Shown here: positions 1 through 13,363 of the stretch, in pieces | Position numbering within the stretch: the first letter of the stretch is position 1 | Layout of the letters: each line of letters begins with the position of its first letter | Program-made: the position numbers and the translations under genes | Source of the DNA: Diabrotica undecimpunctata | Taxonomy: Eukaryota; Arthropoda; Insecta; Coleoptera; Chrysomelidae | Direction of reading: 5' to 3' | NCBI RefSeq assembly: GCF_040954645.1 | Contig: NC_092807.1 | Location: forward strand, 77,578,021-77,642,020 | Length of the DNA: 64,000 nt | The notes under the pieces: generated by a model | The model's input: the letters and a program-made list of their open reading frames with translations, nothing else | Told to the model about the DNA's origin: nothing | Database searches by the model: none

Positions 1-300
1 GTTAGGTTGGATGGAGTTCCAGTGATTTCTTAAGGAGGTAATAACGCTAGAAAGAGGTAAATTAGTGAAAAGAGATACCACATCAAAACTCACTAAAATG
101 TAGCCTTGTGGAAGTTCAAAATTATGTTATATACTATACACTACTATACTATATACTATGTTAATATATACTATATAAATATATACTATATAAATTTATA
201 TATACTATATAAATTAAAATTTCAAATCAAAATTGTTGTTCTATATCTCCTGATAAATATTTCTATCTTTTCTGAAGCAATTAAAAAAAAACTTTGTTGA
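1..300. other. AT-rich, no gene
   Basis: No recognisable gene. From about 120 to 220 the sequence is an irregular TA-rich run of ATACTATA-like units. The short open frame there encodes only Ile/Tyr low-complexity peptide and is not credible as a gene. Confidence 0.6.
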
Positions 301-439
301 TAAAGAAAAACTGACGAATGGAAAAAAAAACTATCTCTCTGATGATGAGTTGTCCAAATCCTTGTTCCTTGTAGCCTACACTATCTATTCTTAGCAGTTC
401 CCTAGGTAATCAGCAATCTTACAACAAATTATTGCGAGC

Positions 440-442
<3 letters not shown>
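301..442 (-). repeat. Truncated family A LTR fragment
   Basis: This stretch matches, with substitutions, the part of the family A LTR at about 935-1065. Both share 'tccaaatccttgttccttgt' and then the run ending 'aatcagcaatcttac'. It is cut off at the (TA)n tract starting at 443. It lies in the same orientation as element A1, so it is the remains of an older copy at the same TA site. Confidence 0.7.

Positions 443-490
<48 letters not shown>
443..490. repeat. (TA)n microsatellite T1
   Basis: Pure TA dinucleotide tract. It ends exactly where the LTR of element A1 begins. Confidence 0.95.
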
Positions 491-497
<7 letters not shown>

Positions 498-1867
498 GAT
501 ATTTAAAGTCTTGATGCGCCAAGCAATAATTAGCTAATTAATTTTTTTTTAATAATTAATATTATTTAAATGATATGATTATGACTCTATCACAATTTTT
601 AATTCTTTTATCTCAGGGTTACATTCGTGCTTCAATATCTATGCTATTACATGTGAAAGGTAAGGTCCAGAGAATACCGGAATAATAAAAAACACATATG
701 ATCTAACACTATATATTGAAATAAAAATAATGAAATAATTCACACTCAAAAGTTTTCAATAAACAAATCTCATATAAGGATTCTCAAAGTTTTGTTCTCC
801 GTACGTGAACAATCAAAATTTATGGTACAAACAATATTAATTGAAATCTCAAAATTCCGAACTATTCTAACTCTCCTAATCCAAATATTTATATCCTTTC
901 TAAATTACGTGTAAAAATTGTGTTATCAATAAAAGAAAAAACTGCAGAAAACAAAATTATCTCTCTCTGATGATGAGTGGTCCAAATCCTTGTTCCTTGT
1001 AGATTATATTATCTCCTCTCAACCGCTCCCTATGTAATCAGCAATCTTACATCAGATTGTTGCAAGTATATCGTCCTTAATGATCTCCTTCAAAAGCACA
1101 AATCATTCAAATTATGATAGCCTTTCTCCTCTCGATAAACTGAATCTCTCGTTGGCCCGAGTGAAAAATTGACTCTTGGAATATCTTCTCTTTACGATAA
1201 ACTGAATCTCTCGTTGGCCTGAACAGTGACTCTTGGAATATAAGTAGAGAAATATGACTTACAATATTTTGTTGTTTCAGCTTCTGTCAGATACACTAAC
1301 TCCACAAAAACTCACTAACATTCAACACTACTGCTTGCTACATTTCGGGAACCGACAGAGAACAAACACTGTTCTTTCTTGAAGACTTGGAAACCAACTG
1401 CCTATATTTTCTCTCTCCTCAATCTAGCTAAACTTTCCTTATCCCACCTTTTTCAATCTCCGCCAATCAAAACTCGTCACAATTCCCCATTTTTTCATTT
1501 CGATAACAAACAAATTTTTACCTATAATTATAAAATTTCCTAAAACTTATTTACAAATATTATTTTCTATAATTCTTAAAACTAACAAAAACCTCTTTAT
1601 AAAATATCTTCTATTGTCTTTAATCACTGCACTAATGTATTTGTAAAAACCCGTTTCAATTTGTCTTTTGTTTCACTTAAACTTATGCGGGTCAACTGAA
1701 ATATTACAAAGAAATAATTTATGTAAAGCTTACTTTTTGTTTAGTACAGATAATCCAAGAATTTAATAACTTTCCTTCTTAGAAATGTTTGTTGGTTATA
1801 CTTTCTGAATTATTTTAATTTTTTGTTGAACTTTGAAATATTTTAAACAAACCAATATATCATAACA
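491..1867 (-). repeat. 3' LTR of A1
   Basis: Same length and almost the same sequence as 4755-6131. It contains two imperfect copies of a roughly 55-bp unit around 1135-1245, recognisable by 'aaactgaatctctcgttggc'. It abuts (TA)n at 490. Confidence 0.9.
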
Positions 1868-1882
1868 AATCCCCGCCATTTG
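1868..1882 (-). promoter_or_regulatory. Polypurine tract of A1
   Basis: In coding orientation this reads as AAATGGCGGGGATT immediately before the 3' LTR start TGTTATGA. Position and purine richness fit a plus-strand primer tract. Confidence 0.65.
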
Positions 1883-1961
1883 ATCTGCCGAAAACTCTTT
1901 GTTAAATTTTAAAATGACAAAAGTTTTCCAGGATCAAATCATTTCACTATGTTATTAAAAT

Positions 1962-4349
1962 CTACTTATGATACTGATAAATGTCGTGAATGTTAAAATA
2001 CCCCGTATATTGCCTGTCTTTATACGGGATTGGATATATTTTCGTTTTAAATTTTTCCAAGTATTTTCCCTTCAAAGAAAGTTCATAATTTTTAGCCACT
2101 CGGTTTACTTTATTAACAAGATCTCCATGGTTTCTTAAAATCTTCTCTATGTTTTCTCCACAATTTATTTTTCTTTCATCCTCCTTTTGTTCATATGTGT
2201 TCACTGTCCATAATACTTCTTCACACAATTCTGGATTCTCGTCCATTAGTGCCATTTTTTCTTCTGTTTTCCTTTTATCCTCTAATTCCCTTTGGTATTC
2301 CGAGCACCATGTTTCTATTCCTTTCATTTCTCTGATGATACTTTCTTTTTCTTCCTGCTTCCATTCTGTTTTATCGTCGGTTGCCGACAATTCTTCTGTA
2401 CCTTCTATTTCCTGTTTTTCTCTGGTCTCCATCTTATTTTCCTGCTTTCTTTTCGAACTCTTCTTCTTTTTCTTCCTTCTCTTTTTCTCTTCTGTTAGAT
2501 CTTGTTCTTGTACTTTCGGTTTATTCTCTACAGTCATATCGATTTCTTTGTGTTTTTCCTGTGCATTGATCCTTCCAGAATTTGTTTTCCTATCTGTTTG
2601 CTTTTCTTCTCCTGTGTTGTCTGGTTCTGCTCTGATTTCCATTTTATTTTCCGCAAAATTTATGGTGATATCTTTTTTCCTCAATTCATCAATTCCCGCT
2701 ATCATATCATGATTTAAATCTTCAATCACCACACATTTCATAATATGGAATTTGTTTCCCACTCTTATCTGTACTCCCAAACCTTCGTTTACTGTCGTCA
2801 AATTTTTATTGTTTGCACCCACTAAATCAACCCTAGGAATCTTATACACAAATCTGTCCAAATTTAATTCTTTTACTAGTTTTTTATTGATTAGCGATAT
2901 CTCCGAGCCAGAATCAATCACAATTTTAATTGCTTTATGTTTTATAACTGCATCTAAAAATATTAGATTAGAATTAGAGATTTGTCGTTCGTTTCCTATT
3001 GCTACATGATTCATCTCCCTTCTATTTTGTTGTTGGAAGCTCTGGTTATTTCTATCATCCCTTTGTTCGTTAGTATTCCTATTCGGAGTATTTTGTGCAT
3101 CTCTATTCCTGTTGTGATTTTCATATGTTCTATGTTGTGTGTCATTCCTGTTATTGTAATTTTGTTGTCTATTGTAATTATTGTAATTTCTCGGCCTATA
3201 TTCGTTTGTTGATCTGGGATGTCGGTTTCTCTGGTCATAATTTGATGAATACCTTCTTTCCGGTCCATTATATTGGTCATGTTGTCTTCTATTTCTCATT
3301 TCTTTTCTTTTTGCTTCTTTTAATTGAAGGAATTGGCACAAACTATCAATATCTTGATAGTTTCTCAAAATCACGTGATCTTCCAACGTTTCCTCAAAAT
3401 GTCTGCTGATCATTTCTACCAGCTGTTCGGTAGAATATTTGTATTCTAGATATTTTGAATTGTTATATATCTGCAAAGCATATCTTTCTTCAGATATTCC
3501 CATTTTTTCGTGATATTTTCCATTCTGTAGCTCTTGGTTGATTTCTCTCTGTTTATTTTTCCCCCAGAAATAGTTGAGAAATTTATTTTCAAAATCTGTC
3601 CAATTTTCAAACTCATCTTCCTTGCTTTCATGCCATAACGCTGCTCCTTCTTTCAAATGGTTTCTAATTGTTTCTTTGCAATCGTCAAAATATCTAATAT
3701 GTTGTAATTTGGTTTTCAAATTTTTAACAAACGGTACTGGGTGTGTTTTCCGAATATCCCCGCCAAATTGTATTTTCGACTCGCTTGTTCCATGGATGAT
3801 AACTTCTTTTCTCTCTACCCCTCTTAGTTCAATTTCTGCCATTTGTTTTTCATTTTGCTTTAATCTTCTTTCTATTTCCTTCCTGTCTTCTTGTAGCGCC
3901 ATTTCAAATTTTTCTTCTAACTGTTCTAATTCTTTTTTCTGTACAGTCTTAATATCTTTCATTTTAGTTTCTATTTCTTCTCTCTGCATCTCTAGTTTCC
4001 TCTCTGTTTCTTCTCTGACTTTTTCTAAACAGACTTTTACCTCATTTTCATATTTGTCAAAACGCTTTTCCATTTTTCTATCATTTTCTTCTAATTTTTG
4101 TTCTATTGCTAGCCTTGTTTCCCGTTGGTTTTCTTCCATTTTTAGTGATGTTACAATTTGGTTTTTCTCTATTGTTTGTGTCTGTATTTGCATCATTTCT
4201 AATAATTTTTCCAGCATCCCTGTTTCTTTTCTTTCCTCCATTATTGTAGCATTTCCTTCATTATCCGATCCTTCATCAATAATTGTTTCCTCTTCTCTGT
4301 TATCCTCCTTCCTTTCTTGCATTTTGCTTTGACTCCTTGTGGTCGACAT
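1962..4349 (-). CDS. Gag-protease polyprotein of A1, truncated before RT
   Basis: About 795 residues from the ATG at 4349. The frame extends 12 codons further up to a TTG, but the ATG is the likelier start. The N-terminal 190 or so residues are Glu/Lys/Gln-rich coiled coil. A capsid-like region follows, with the block FENKFLNYFWG. Next comes an Arg/Asn/Gln-rich stretch that could bind RNA but has no CCHC knuckle. After that is a retropepsin-like domain with the active-site motif DSGSEISLI and a downstream flap/IAGIDEL region. A Lys/Glu-rich linker leads to YPIPYKDR, which resembles the segment that precedes RT in gypsy-type Pol, and the ORF then ends. The protein could assemble particles and cleave itself but cannot copy RNA. 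It is close to the A2 protein except in the N-terminal coiled coil. Confidence 0.85.
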   Translation of the reverse strand: MSTTRSQSKMQERKEDNREEETIIDEGSDNEGNATIMEERKETGMLEKLLEMMQIQTQTIEKNQIVTSLKMEENQRETRLAIEQKLEENDRKMEKRFDKYENEVKVCLEKVREETERKLEMQREEIETKMKDIKTVQKKELEQLEEKFEMALQEDRKEIERRLKQNEKQMAEIELRGVERKEVIIHGTSESKIQFGGDIRKTHPVPFVKNLKTKLQHIRYFDDCKETIRNHLKEGAALWHESKEDEFENWTDFENKFLNYFWGKNKQREINQELQNGKYHEKMGISEERYALQIYNNSKYLEYKYSTEQLVEMISRHFEETLEDHVILRNYQDIDSLCQFLQLKEAKRKEMRNRRQHDQYNGPERRYSSNYDQRNRHPRSTNEYRPRNYNNYNRQQNYNNRNDTQHRTYENHNRNRDAQNTPNRNTNEQRDDRNNQSFQQQNRREMNHVAIGNERQISNSNLIFLDAVIKHKAIKIVIDSGSEISLINKKLVKELNLDRFVYKIPRVDLVGANNKNLTTVNEGLGVQIRVGNKFHIMKCVVIEDLNHDMIAGIDELRKKDITINFAENKMEIRAEPDNTGEEKQTDRKTNSGRINAQEKHKEIDMTVENKPKVQEQDLTEEKKRRKKKKKSSKRKQENKMETREKQEIEGTEELSATDDKTEWKQEEKESIIREMKGIETWCSEYQRELEDKRKTEEKMALMDENPELCEEVLWTVNTYEQKEDERKINCGENIEKILRNHGDLVNKVNRVAKNYELSLKGKYLEKFKTKIYPIPYKDRQYTGYFNIHDIYQYHK

Positions 4350-4731
4350 GTTGTTACTTTTTGTTATTGTTTTTGTCCCCGCCAAATGTGAAATTTTACA
4401 ACACTCTATATGTTTCAGAACACGACAATATTTCTCCCCAAATGTATTAAATTTTCACGACAAATATCAAATATGCAATCAGTAAAATTCAAATAATTCA
4501 AAATAAATATCAAATGTATGATTGGTAAAGAAAATAAAATCAAATAATTCAATAGCAGTAAATATCCACTAACTACGATCAATCAATAAATCAAATTTAT
4601 ATTCCCTGGAAAAATTGTCAAAATACTTTCAAATTCAAATTCCCTCAATGTTATATGTTTTTATCTCTGGATTACCTGTACTTATTCCAGATCTTTTTCC
4701 CTTCCTTCAAATGTAAAGCTGCGATATTTTC

Positions 4732-4754
4732 AAGCCCCACGTTTTGGAAGCCAG
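4732..4754 (-). promoter_or_regulatory. Primer-binding site candidate of A1
   Basis: In coding orientation the 5' LTR is followed by CTGGCTTCCAAAACGTGGGG. It resembles the tRNA-Lys-type PBS (TGGCGCCCAACGTGGGGC) used by many gypsy-type elements. The assignment rests on position and resemblance. Confidence 0.5.
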
Positions 4755-6131
4755 TTATTGTGATATTTAAAGTCTTGGTGCGCCAAGCAATAATTAGCTA
4801 ATTAATTTTTTTTTAATAATTAATATTATTTAAATGATATGATTATGACTCTATCACAATTTTTAATTCTTTTATCTCAGGGTTACATTCGTGCTTCAAT
4901 ATCTATGCTATTACATGTGAAAGGTAAGGTCCAGAGAATACCGGAATAATAAAAAACACATATGATCTAACACTATATATTGAAATAAAAATAATGAAAT
5001 AATTCACACTCAAAAGTTTTCAATAAACAAATCTCATATAAGGATTCTCAAAGTTTTGTTCTCCGTACGTGAACAATCAAAATTTATGGTACAAACAATA
5101 TTAATTGAAATCTCAAAATTCCGAACTATTCTAACTCTCCTAATCCAAATATTTATATCCTTTCTAAATTACGTGTAAAAATTGTGTTATCAATAAAAGA
5201 AAAAACTGCAGAAAACAAAATTATCTCTCTCTGATGATGAGTGGTCCAAATCCTTGTTCCTTGTAGATTATATTATCTCCTCTCAACCGCTCCCTATGTA
5301 ATCAGCAATCTTACATCAGATTGTTGCAAGTATATCGTCCTTAATGATCTCCTTCAAAAGCACAAATCATTCAAATTATGATAGCCTTTCTCCTCTCGAT
5401 AAACTGAATCTCTCGTTGGCCCGAGTGAAAAATTGACTCTTGGAATATCTTCTCTTTACGATAAACTGAATCTCTCGTTGGCCTGAACAGTGACTCTTGG
5501 AATATAAGTAGAGAAATATGACTTACAATATTTTGTTGTTTCAGCTTCTGTCAGATACACTAACTCCACAAAAACTCACTAACATTCAACACTACTGCTT
5601 GCTACATTTCGGGAACCGACAGAGAACAAACACTGTTCTTTCTTGAAGACTTGGAAACCAACTGCCTATATTTTCTCTCTCCTCAATCTAGCTAAACTTT
5701 CCTTATCCCACCTTTTTCAATCTCCGCCAATCAAAACTCGTCACAATTCCCCATTTTTTCATTTCGATAACAAACAAATTTTTACCTATAATTATAAAAT
5801 TTCCTAAAACTTATTTACAAATATTATTTTCTATAATTCTTAAAACTAACAAAAACCTCTTTATAAAATATCTTCTATTGTCTTTAATCACTGCACTAAT
5901 GTATTTGTAAAAACCCGTTTCAATTTGTCTTTTGTTTCACTTAAACTTATGCGGGTCAACTGAAATATTACAAAGAAATAATTTATGTAAAGCTTACTTT
6001 TTGTTTAGTACAGATAATCCAAGAATTTAATAACTTTCCTTCTTAGAAATGTTTGTTGGTTATACTTTCTGAATTATTTTAATTTTTTGTTGAACTTTGA
6101 AATATTTTAAACAAACCAATATATCATAACA
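4755..6131 (-). repeat. 5' LTR of A1
   Basis: Direct repeat of 491-1867. Its outer end is TGTTATGATAT in coding orientation and abuts the (TA)n tract beginning at 6132. Confidence 0.9.

Positions 6132-7531
<1,400 letters not shown>

Positions 7532-7570
<39 letters not shown>
7532..7570. repeat. (TA)n microsatellite T3
   Basis: TA tract directly before the 5' LTR of A2. Confidence 0.95.
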
Positions 7571-7574
<4 letters not shown>

Positions 7575-8976
7575 ATGATATGTAAAATCAAGAAAATATT
7601 GGTTTGTTTAAAAATATTTCAAAGTTCAAAAACATTAAAATAATTCAGATAAGTAGGATAATATCCAACAAACATTTCGGAGAAGGAAAGTTATTAAATC
7701 TTTGAATTACCTGTACCAAACAAAATGTAAGCTTTGCATCAATCATTTCTTTGTTATACTTCAGTTGACCCGCATAAGTTTAAGTGAAACAAAAGACAAA
7801 TTGAAACGGGTTTTTACAAATACATTAGTGTAGTGATTAAAGACAATAGAGGATTATAGAAAGAGGTTTTTGTTAGTTTTTAAGATTTATAGAAAAATAG
7901 TATTTGTAAATAAGTTTTAGGAAATTTATAATTATAGGTAAAAATTTGTTTGTTATCGAAATGAAGAAATGGGGGAATTGTGACGAGTTGTGATTGGCGG
8001 AGATTGAAAAAGGTGGGATAAGTGTGTGGGACAAAGTTTAGCGAGATTGAGGAGAGAAAAAAGATATAGGCAGTTGGTTTCCAAGTCTTCAAGAAAGAAC
8101 AGTGTTTGTTCTCTGTCGGTTCCCGAAATGTAGCAAGCAGTAGTGTTGAATGTTAGTGAGTTTTTGTGGAGTTAGTGTATCTGACAGGAGCTGAAGCAGC
8201 AAAATATTGTAAGTCATATTTCTCTACTTATATTCCAAGAGTCACTGTTCAGGCCAACGAGAGATTCAGTTTATCGTAAAGAGAAGATATTCCAAGAGTC
8301 ATTTTTCACTCGGGCCAACGAGAGATTCAGTTTATCGAGAGGAGAAAAGGCTATCATAATTTGAATGATTTGTGCTTTTGAAGGAGATCATTAAGGACGA
8401 TATACTTGCAACAATCGGTGTAAGATTGCTGATTACATAGGGAGCGGTTGAGAGGAGATAATACAGTCTAGAAGGAACAAGGATTTGGACCACTCATCAT
8501 CAGAGAGAGATATTTTGTTTTCTGCAGTTTTTTCTTTTATTGATAACACAATTTTACTCGTAATTTAGAAAGGATATAAATATTTGGATTAGGAGAGTTA
8601 GAATAGTTCGGAATTTTGAGATTTCAATTAATATTGTTTATACCATTTAATTTGATTGTTCTCGTATGTAGAACAAAATTTTTGAGAATCATTATATGAG
8701 ATTTGTTTATTGAAAACTTTTGAGTGTAAATTATTTCATTATTTTTATTTCAATATATAGTGTTAGATCATATGTGTTTTTTATTATTCCGGTATTCTCT
8801 GGACCTTACCTTTCACATGTAATAGCATAGATATTGAAGCACGAATTTAACCCTGAGATAAAAGAATTAAAATTGTGATAGAGTAATAATCATATCATTT
8901 AAATAATATTAATTATTAAAACAAATTAATTAGCTAATTATTGCTTGGCGCACCAAGACTTTAAATATCGCAATAA
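7571..8976 (+). repeat. 5' LTR of A2
   Basis: Begins TGTTATGATATG and ends near ATCGCAATAA. Contains a tandem pair of units with 'ggccaacgagagattcag' at about 8252 and 8313. Confidence 0.9.
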
Positions 8977-8999
8977 CTGGCTTCCAAAACGTGGGGCTT
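8977..8999 (+). promoter_or_regulatory. Primer-binding site candidate of A2
   Basis: CTGGCTTCCAAAACGTGGGG directly follows the LTR, the same sequence as in A1. It resembles a tRNA-Lys-type PBS. Confidence 0.5.
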
Positions 9000-9375
9000 G
9001 AAAATATCGCAGCTTTACATTTGAAGGAAGGGAAAGAGATCTGGAATAAGTACAGGTGATCCAGAGATAAAAACATATAACATTGAGGGAATTTGAAAGT
9101 ATTTTGACAATTTTTCCAGAGAATATAAATTTGATTTATTGATTGATCGTAGTTAGTGGATATTTACTGCTTTTCAATTATTTGATTTTATTTTCTTTAC
9201 CAATCGTACATTTGATATTTATTTTGAATTATTTGAATTTTACTGATTGCATATTTGATATGTGTCGTGAAAATTTAATACATTTGGGGAGAAATATTGT
9301 CGTGTTCTGAAACATATAGAGTGTTGTAAAATTTCACATTTGGCGGGGACAAAAACAGTAAAGAAAAGAAACAAC

Positions 9376-11868
9376 ATGTCGACCACAAGAAGTCAAAGCA
9401 AAATGCAAGAAAGGAAGGAGGATAACAGAGAAGAGGAAACAATTGTTGAAGAAGGATCGGATAATGAAGGAAATGTTACAATAGTTGAGAAAAAAAAAGA
9501 ATTATCAGGAATAGAGAAATTATTAGCAATGATGCAAATACAGACACAAACAATGAATGAAACATCACTAAAAATGGATAGAAATCAACAAGAAACAAAA
9601 CAAACAATAGAGAAAAACCAAAAAGAAACATCACTAAAAATGGAAGAAAACCAACGGGAAACAAAACAAACAATGAGCAATATAGAGCAGCGTCTGGAAA
9701 ACTATGAACAGGAAATTAGAGGATTTGTTGAGGGGATAAAGAAAGAACTGATACAACAAATAGAAGAGATTAATGAAATTAAAAATGATATGAAAGAACA
9801 AGAAATGAGAATTAAAGATAATTTGGAGGAATTAGAAAGCAAACTTGAAAATGTAATGAAAGATAGTAAGACGGTCCAGAAAAAGGAATTAGAACAGTTA
9901 GAAGAAAAATTTGAAATGGCATTACAAGAAGACAGGAAGGAAGTGGAAAGAAGATTAAAGCAAAATGAAAAACAAATGGCAGAAATTGAACTAAGAGGGG
10001 TAGAGAGAAAAGAAGTTATCATCCATGGAACAAGCGAGGCGAAAATACAATTTGGCGGGGATATTCGGAAAACACACCCAGTACCGTTTGTTAAAAATTT
10101 GAAAACCAAATTACAACATATTAGATATTTTGACGATTGCAAAGAAACAATTAGAAACCATTTGAAAGAAGGAGCAGCGTTATGGTATGAAAGCAAGGAA
10201 GATGAGTTTGAAAATTGGACAGATTTTGAAAATAAATTTCTCAACTATTTCTGGGGGAAAAATAAACAGAGAGAAATCAACCAAGAGCTACAGAATGGAA
10301 AATATCACGAAAAAATGGGAATATCTGAAGAAAGATATGCTTTGCAGATATATAACAATTCAAAATATCTAGAATACAAATATTCTACCGAACAGCTGGT
10401 AGAAATGATCAGCAGACATTTTGAGGAAACGTTGGAAGATCACGTGATTTTGAGAAACTATCAAGATATTGATAGTTTGTGCCAATTCCTTCAATTAAAA
10501 GAAGCGAAAAGAAAAGAAATGAGAAATAGAAGACAACATGACCAATATAATGGACCGGAAAGAAGGTATTCATCAAATTATGACCAGAGAAACCGACATC
10601 CCAGATCAACAAACGAATATAGTCCGAGAAATTATAATAATTACAATAGACAACAAAATTACGATAACCGGAATGATACACAAAATAGAACAAATGAAAA
10701 TCACAACAGGAATAGAGATGCACAAAATCCTCCGAATCAGAATACTAACGAACAAAGGGACGATAGAAATAACCAGAGTTTCCAACAACAAAATAGAAGG
10801 GAGATGAATCATGTAGCAATAGGAAACGACAGACAAATTTCTAATTCTAATCTAATATTTTTAGATGCATTTATAAAACATAAAGCGATTAAAATTGTGA
10901 TTGATTCTGGATCGGAGATATCGCTAATCAATAAAAAACTAGTAAAAGAATTAAATTTGGACAGATTTGTGTATAAGATTCCTAGGGTTGATTTAGTGGG
11001 TGCAAACAATAAAAATTTGACGACAGTAAACGAAGGTTTGGGAGTACAGATAAGAGTGGGAAACAAATTCCATATTATGAAATGTGTGGTGATTGAAGAT
11101 TTAAATCATCATATGATAGCGGGAATTGATGAATTGAGGAAAAAAGATATCACCATAAATTTTTCGGAAAATAAACTGGAAATCAGAGCAGAACCAGACA
11201 ATACAGGAGAAGAAAAGCAAACAGATAGGAAAACAAATTCTGGAAGGATCAATGCACAGGAAAAACGCAAAGAAATCGATATGACTGTAGAGGATAAACC
11301 GAAAATACAAGAACAAGATCTAACAGAAAAGAAAAAGAGAAGGAAGAAAAAGAAGAAGATTTCGAAAAGAAAGCAGGAAAATAAGATGGAGACCAGAGAA
11401 AAACAGGAAATAGAAGGTACAGAAGAATTGTTGGCAACCGACGATAAAACAGAATGGAAGCAGGAAGAAAAAGAAGGTATCATCAGAAAAATGAAAGGAA
11501 TAGAAACATGGTGCTCGGAATACCAAAGGGAATTAGAGGATAAAAATAAAACAGAAGAAAAAATGGCACTGATGGACGAGAATCCAGAATTTCGTGAAGA
11601 AGTATTATGGACAGTGAACACATGTGAACAAAAGGTGGATGAAAGAAAAATAAATTGTAGAAAAAACATGGAGAAGGAAATAGAGAAGATTTTAGGAAAC
11701 CATGGAGATTTTGTTAATAAAGTAAATCAAGTGGTTAAAAATTATGAACTTTCTTCTAAGGGAAAATACTTGGAAAAATTTAAAACGAAAATATATCCAA
11801 TCCCGTATAAAGACAGGCAATATACGGGGTATTTTAACATTCACGACATTTGTCAGTATCATAAGTAG
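9376..11868 (+). CDS. Gag-protease polyprotein of A2, truncated before RT
   Basis: About 830 residues from the ATG at 9376; an upstream in-frame TTG at 9340 is less likely to be used. The N-terminal 215 residues are coiled coil with repeats of a Gln/Lys/Glu motif (NQQETKQTIEKNQKETS type) and run longer than in A1. The capsid-like region lies at about 225-365 and contains FENKFLNYFWG. An Arg/Asn-rich region at about 400-480 replaces a zinc knuckle. The retropepsin motif DSGSEISLI is near residue 510. The C-terminal linker reaches YPIPYKDR near residue 810, the usual lead-in to gypsy RT, then ends. The frame is fully open over 2.5 kb, which suggests recent activity or selection on the protein. 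Confidence 0.87.
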   Translation: MSTTRSQSKMQERKEDNREEETIVEEGSDNEGNVTIVEKKKELSGIEKLLAMMQIQTQTMNETSLKMDRNQQETKQTIEKNQKETSLKMEENQRETKQTMSNIEQRLENYEQEIRGFVEGIKKELIQQIEEINEIKNDMKEQEMRIKDNLEELESKLENVMKDSKTVQKKELEQLEEKFEMALQEDRKEVERRLKQNEKQMAEIELRGVERKEVIIHGTSEAKIQFGGDIRKTHPVPFVKNLKTKLQHIRYFDDCKETIRNHLKEGAALWYESKEDEFENWTDFENKFLNYFWGKNKQREINQELQNGKYHEKMGISEERYALQIYNNSKYLEYKYSTEQLVEMISRHFEETLEDHVILRNYQDIDSLCQFLQLKEAKRKEMRNRRQHDQYNGPERRYSSNYDQRNRHPRSTNEYSPRNYNNYNRQQNYDNRNDTQNRTNENHNRNRDAQNPPNQNTNEQRDDRNNQSFQQQNRREMNHVAIGNDRQISNSNLIFLDAFIKHKAIKIVIDSGSEISLINKKLVKELNLDRFVYKIPRVDLVGANNKNLTTVNEGLGVQIRVGNKFHIMKCVVIEDLNHHMIAGIDELRKKDITINFSENKLEIRAEPDNTGEEKQTDRKTNSGRINAQEKRKEIDMTVEDKPKIQEQDLTEKKKRRKKKKKISKRKQENKMETREKQEIEGTEELLATDDKTEWKQEEKEGIIRKMKGIETWCSEYQRELEDKNKTEEKMALMDENPEFREEVLWTVNTCEQKVDERKINCRKNMEKEIEKILGNHGDFVNKVNQVVKNYELSSKGKYLEKFKTKIYPIPYKDRQYTGYFNIHDICQYHK

Positions 11869-11947
11869 ATTTTAATAACATAGTGAAATGATTTGATCCT
11901 GGAAAACTTTTGTCATTTTAAAATTTAACAAAGAGTTTTCGGCAGAT

Positions 11948-11962
11948 CAAATGGCGGGGATT
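11948..11962 (+). promoter_or_regulatory. Polypurine tract of A2
   Basis: AAATGGCGGGGATT immediately precedes the 3' LTR at 11963. Confidence 0.65.
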
Positions 11963-13363
11963 TGTTATGATATGTAAAATCAAGAAAATATTGGTTTGTT
12001 TAAAAATATTTCAAAGTTCAAAAACATTAAAATAATTCAGATAAGTAGGATAATATCCAACAAACATTTCGGAGAAGGAAAGTTATTAAATCTTTGAATT
12101 ACCTGTACCAAACAAAATGTAAGCTTTGCATCAATCATTTCTTTGTTATACTTCAGTTGACCCGCATAAGTTTAAGTGAAACAAAAGACAAATTGAAACG
12201 GGTTTTTACAAATACATTAGTGTAGTCATTAAAGACAATAGAGGATTATAGAAAGAGGTTTTTGTTAGTTTTTAAGATTTATAGAAAAATAGTATTTGTA
12301 AATAAGTTTTAGGAAATTTATAATTATAGGTAAAAATTTGTTTGTTATCGAAATGAAGAAATGGGGGAATTGTGACGAGTTGTGATTGGCGGAGATTGAA
12401 AAAGGTGGGATAAGTGTGTGGGACAAAGTTTAGCGAGATTGAGGAGAGAAAAAAGATATAGGCAGTTGGTTTCCAAGTCTTCAAGAAAGAACAGTGTTTG
12501 TTCTCTGTCGGTTCCCGAAATGTAGCAAGCAGTAGTGTTGAATGTTAGTGAGTTTTTGTGGAGTTAGTGTATCTGACAGGAGCTGAAGCAGCAAAATATT
12601 GTAAGTCATATTTCTCTACTTATATTCCAAGAGTCACTGTTCAGGCCAACGAGAGATTCAGTTTATCGTAAAGAGAAGATATTCCAAGAGTCATTTTTCA
12701 CTCGGGCCAACGAGAGATTCAGTTTATCGAGAGGAGAAAAGGCTATCATAATTTGAATGATTTGTGCTTTTGAAGGAGATCATTAAGGACGATATACTTG
12801 CAACAATCGGTGTAAGATTGCTGATTACATAGGGAGCGGTTGAGAGGAGATAATATAATCTACAAGGAACAAGGATTTGGACCACTCATCATCAGAGAGA
12901 GATAATTTTGTTTTCTGCAGTTTTTTCTTTTATTGATAACACAATTTTACTCGTAATTTAGAAAGGATATAAATATTTGGATTAGGAGAGTTAGAATAGT
13001 TCGGAATTTTGAGATTTCAATTAATATTGTTTATACCATTTAATTTGATTGTTCTCGTATGTAGAACAAAATTTTTGAGAATCATTATATGAGATTTGTT
13101 TATTGAAAACTTTTGAGTGTAAATTATTTCATTATTTTTATTTCAATATATAGTGTTAGATCATATGTGTTTTTTATTATTCCGGTATTCTCTGGACCTT
13201 ACCTTTCACATGTAATAGCATAGATATTGAAGCACGAATTTAACCCTGAGATAAAAGAATTAAAATTGTGATAGAGTAATAATCATATCATTTAAATAAT
13301 ATTAATTATTAAAACAAATTAATTAGCTAATTATTGCTTGGCGCACCAAGACTTTAAATATCG

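Larger units (their letters stand above)
491..6131 (-). mobile_element. Non-autonomous LTR retrotransposon A1 (gag-protease only)
   Basis: Two direct repeats of 1377 bp (491-1867 and 4755-6131) flank a 2.9 kb internal region with one long minus-strand ORF. The LTRs look almost identical; I see one clear difference (gat/ggt near 517 and 4781), so insertion is recent. In coding orientation the element begins TGTTATGATAT, has a primer-binding-site candidate right after the 5' LTR, and has a G-rich polypurine tract before the 3' LTR. There is no reverse transcriptase, RNase H or integrase, so it must be mobilised by enzymes from elsewhere. Both flanks are (TA)n, which hides any short target duplication. 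Confidence 0.9.

Noticed and set aside
106..300. 64-residue ORF rich in Ile and Tyr
   Set aside because: It is translation of a TA-rich repeat with no protein-like composition or homologue that I know.
2149..4332. Long open frames antisense to gag of A1, and the same in A2
   Set aside because: They mirror gag codons and are Ser/Phe-rich because the sense strand is Glu/Lys-rich. Shadows of the real ORF.
9340..9375. Extended start of gag at TTG 9340 (and the equivalent in A1)
   Set aside because: An ordinary ATG follows 12 codons later. TTG initiation is unlikely in an animal.
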